Positions 62,702-64,000 of a DNA stretch of 64,000 bases are shown here, in pieces. The notes beneath the pieces are model-generated. The model worked only from the letters and a program-made list of their open reading frames with translations. It made no database searches and was not told the origin of the DNA. Each line of letters begins with the position of its first letter. Within the stretch, counting starts at the first letter, position 1. This stretch comes from Emiliania huxleyi CCMP1516 (Eukaryota; Haptophyta; Isochrysidales; Noelaerhabdaceae). The translations under genes and the position numbers were made by a program. The DNA is taken from contig NW_005199770.1 of assembly GCF_000372725.1 (NCBI RefSeq), positions 1,461,565-1,525,564 on the forward strand, given 5' to 3'.

Positions 62702-64000
62702 ATGAGCGGCGGCCTGAGCCCAACTCTGCTGCTCGATCTGGCGGTGGGCGACCTGGCCGCGCTGCGAGCCTTCCTCTCCGGGTGGGGGACGCGCGGCAAG
62801 TCGTCGCTAACGGCCCAGCTCGACGCGCGGCTCGACACCGAGAAGCAAGACACGCTTCTCACCTGGGCCTCTCGGCACGGGCAAGCCGAGGCGGTGCGGC
62901 TGCTGCTCGAAGCCGGCGCGAGCGTCGGGGCGGCTGACGGCCGCGGCGCTTCCGCGCTGCTCATCGCGTGCCTGGAAGGCTACCTCGAGTGCGCCCGGCT
63001 GCTCCAGCAGGCTGGCGCGGCAGTCAACCAAGCCGTGAATGGCGGCTTCACTCCGCTGTTTGTCGCGTGCCAGGAGGGGCAGCTCGAGTGCGTCCGGCTG
63101 CTCCTCGAGGCCAGCGCGGCGATCGACCAAGCAACAGAGAAAGGCGTAACGCCGCTGCTCATCGCGTGCCAGAAGGGCCATGTCGACATCGCCCGGCTGC
63201 TCCTCGAGGCCAGCGCGGCGGTCAGCCAAGCCACGGATGACGGCGTCACGCCGCTGTACGTCGCGTGCCAGAAGGGCCACGTCGAGATCATCCGGCTGCT
63301 CCTCGAGGCCAGCGCGGCGGTGAACCAAGCCGCGGCTGGCGGCTTCACGCCGCTGCTCGTCGCGTGCCAGAAGGGCCACCTCGAGGTCGTCCGGCTGTTA
63401 CTCGAGGCCAGCGCAGCGATCAACCAAGCCGAGAAGCAAGGCAGCACGCCGCTGTTCGTTGCGTGCCAAGGGGGACACGTCGACATCGTCTGGCTGCTCC
63501 TCGAGACCGGTGCGGCGTTCGACCAAGCCCGCAACGACGGCACCACGCCGCTGTACATGGCGTGCCAGAAGGGCCACCTCGACATCGTCCGGCTGCTTCT
63601 CGAGGCTGGCGCGGCGGTCAGCCAAGCCAAGAAGAATGGCATCACGCCGCTGTTCGTGGCGTGCGAGAAGGGCCACCTCGAGATCGCCCGGCTGCTCCTC
63701 GAGGCTGGCGCGGCAGTCAACCAAGCCCAGGAGGAGGGCGCCACGCCGTTGATCATGGCGTGCGGGGAGGGCCGCCTCGAGATCGCCCGGCTGCTCCTCA
63801 AGGCCGGCGCTTCGGTCAACCAAGCCCAGAACCAAGGCGCCACGCCGCTGTACATCGCGTGCCACCAGGGTCACTTCGACGTCGCCGCGCTGCTCCTCGA
63901 GGCCGGCGCGGCGATCAACCAAACCGACGAGCAAGGCGCCACGCCGCTAGTCATGGCGTGCCACAAGGGCCACCTCGAGGTCGCCAAGCTCCTCTCCTCC
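62702..64000 (+). CDS. Ankyrin-repeat protein, copy 4 (3' end outside window)
   Basis: Open from ATG 62702 (MSGGLSPTLLLDLAVGDLAA) to the window edge without a stop, so at least 433 aa. At least ten ankyrin repeats of the type GVTPLLIACQKGHVDIARLL are visible, ending in LEVAKLLSS, where its siblings begin their SYGASRAAVPP tail. The start and upstream leader match copy 2 (41447), while repeats 2-3 (LECARLLQQAGAAVNQAVNG) match copy 1 (30132), so gene conversion or recombination between copies is likely. It is nearly complete through the repeat block. Confidence 0.88.
   Translation, partial: MSGGLSPTLLLDLAVGDLAALRAFLSGWGTRGKSSLTAQLDARLDTEKQDTLLTWASRHGQAEAVRLLLEAGASVGAADGRGASALLIACLEGYLECARLLQQAGAAVNQAVNGGFTPLFVACQEGQLECVRLLLEASAAIDQATEKGVTPLLIACQKGHVDIARLLLEASAAVSQATDDGVTPLYVACQKGHVEIIRLLLEASAAVNQAAAGGFTPLLVACQKGHLEVVRLLLEASAAINQAEKQGSTPLFVACQGGHVDIVWLLLETGAAFDQARNDGTTPLYMACQKGHLDIVRLLLEAGAAVSQAKKNGITPLFVACEKGHLEIARLLLEAGAAVNQAQEEGATPLIMACGEGRLEIARLLLKAGASVNQAQNQGATPLYIACHQGHFDVAALLLEAGAAINQTDEQGATPLVMACHKGHLEVAKLLSS

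Overview
The window looks like nuclear DNA of a secondary-plastid alga, most likely a haptophyte of the Emiliania/Gephyrocapsa type. The reasons are high G+C, dense short spliceosomal introns (about 45-195 nt) with many GC-AG borders, a fucoxanthin-chlorophyll-type light-harvesting gene, a plastid-type SufA/IscA gene with a hydrophobic leader, a eukaryotic ribosomal P2 gene, and a family of ankyrin genes. The organism is inferred from gene content and style; no sequence search was run. There is one assembly gap (41730-41891).

Layout. 1-0.84 kb: 3' exons of an acidic-tract gene. 1.2-3.3 kb: Mpv17/PMP22 protein and a short-chain dehydrogenase (both minus). 3.9-6.8 kb: eight-exon glycosyltransferase with an exostosin-like (GT47) and a LARGE-like (GT49) part. 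7-11.5 kb: SufA/IscA, an Ala-rich protein and an unknown multi-exon gene (plus). 11.6-15.6 kb: broken sulfatase, a low-GC island and a large type II membrane protein (minus). 16.3-16.8 kb: a MITE-like element. 17-22.7 kb: possible dioxygenase-like gene, light-harvesting protein, a Pro-rich membrane protein and a four-pass membrane protein. 22.7-27.1 kb: mostly repeats plus a YABBY-like HMG gene. 27.1-35 kb: small plastid or secretory membrane protein, a ten-exon RluA pseudouridine synthase, ankyrin gene, a repeat-domain protein, F-box/NHL-like gene. 35-38.6 kb: repeat-rich. 38.7-45.1 kb: ribosomal P2, ankyrin gene, Popeye-domain gene, PDZ gene. 45.1-47.3 kb: repeats. 47.3-53.9 kb: ankyrin gene, SH3-like/LRR-like gene, MATH-BTB gene, coiled-coil gene. 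54.8-61.3 kb: three tandem, partly recombined genes sharing a repeated approximately 50-aa domain. 61.3-62.7 kb: repeats, including a perfect 102-bp inverted repeat. 62.7 kb to the end: a fourth ankyrin gene, cut by the window edge.

The most striking signal is intron structure. Across unrelated genes, an intron begins with a direct copy (about 8-31 nt) of the exon sequence that follows it, then holds a short filler (degenerate 10-12-nt tandem repeats, or a recurring approximately 38-nt hairpin-like unit) that ends in AG. The donor GT or GC is simply the first two bases of the duplicated exon copy. All nine introns of the RluA gene fit to some degree, and so do all seven of the glycosyltransferase gene. 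This reads as a genome-wide intron-gain process with target duplication, in which the filler supplies the acceptor.

The genes do not form a pathway or operon. Neighbours are unrelated housekeeping, plastid, membrane and lineage-specific genes, often divergent with about 100-bp shared upstream regions. Four host genes carry what look like single-base frame changes, which may be draft-assembly errors.
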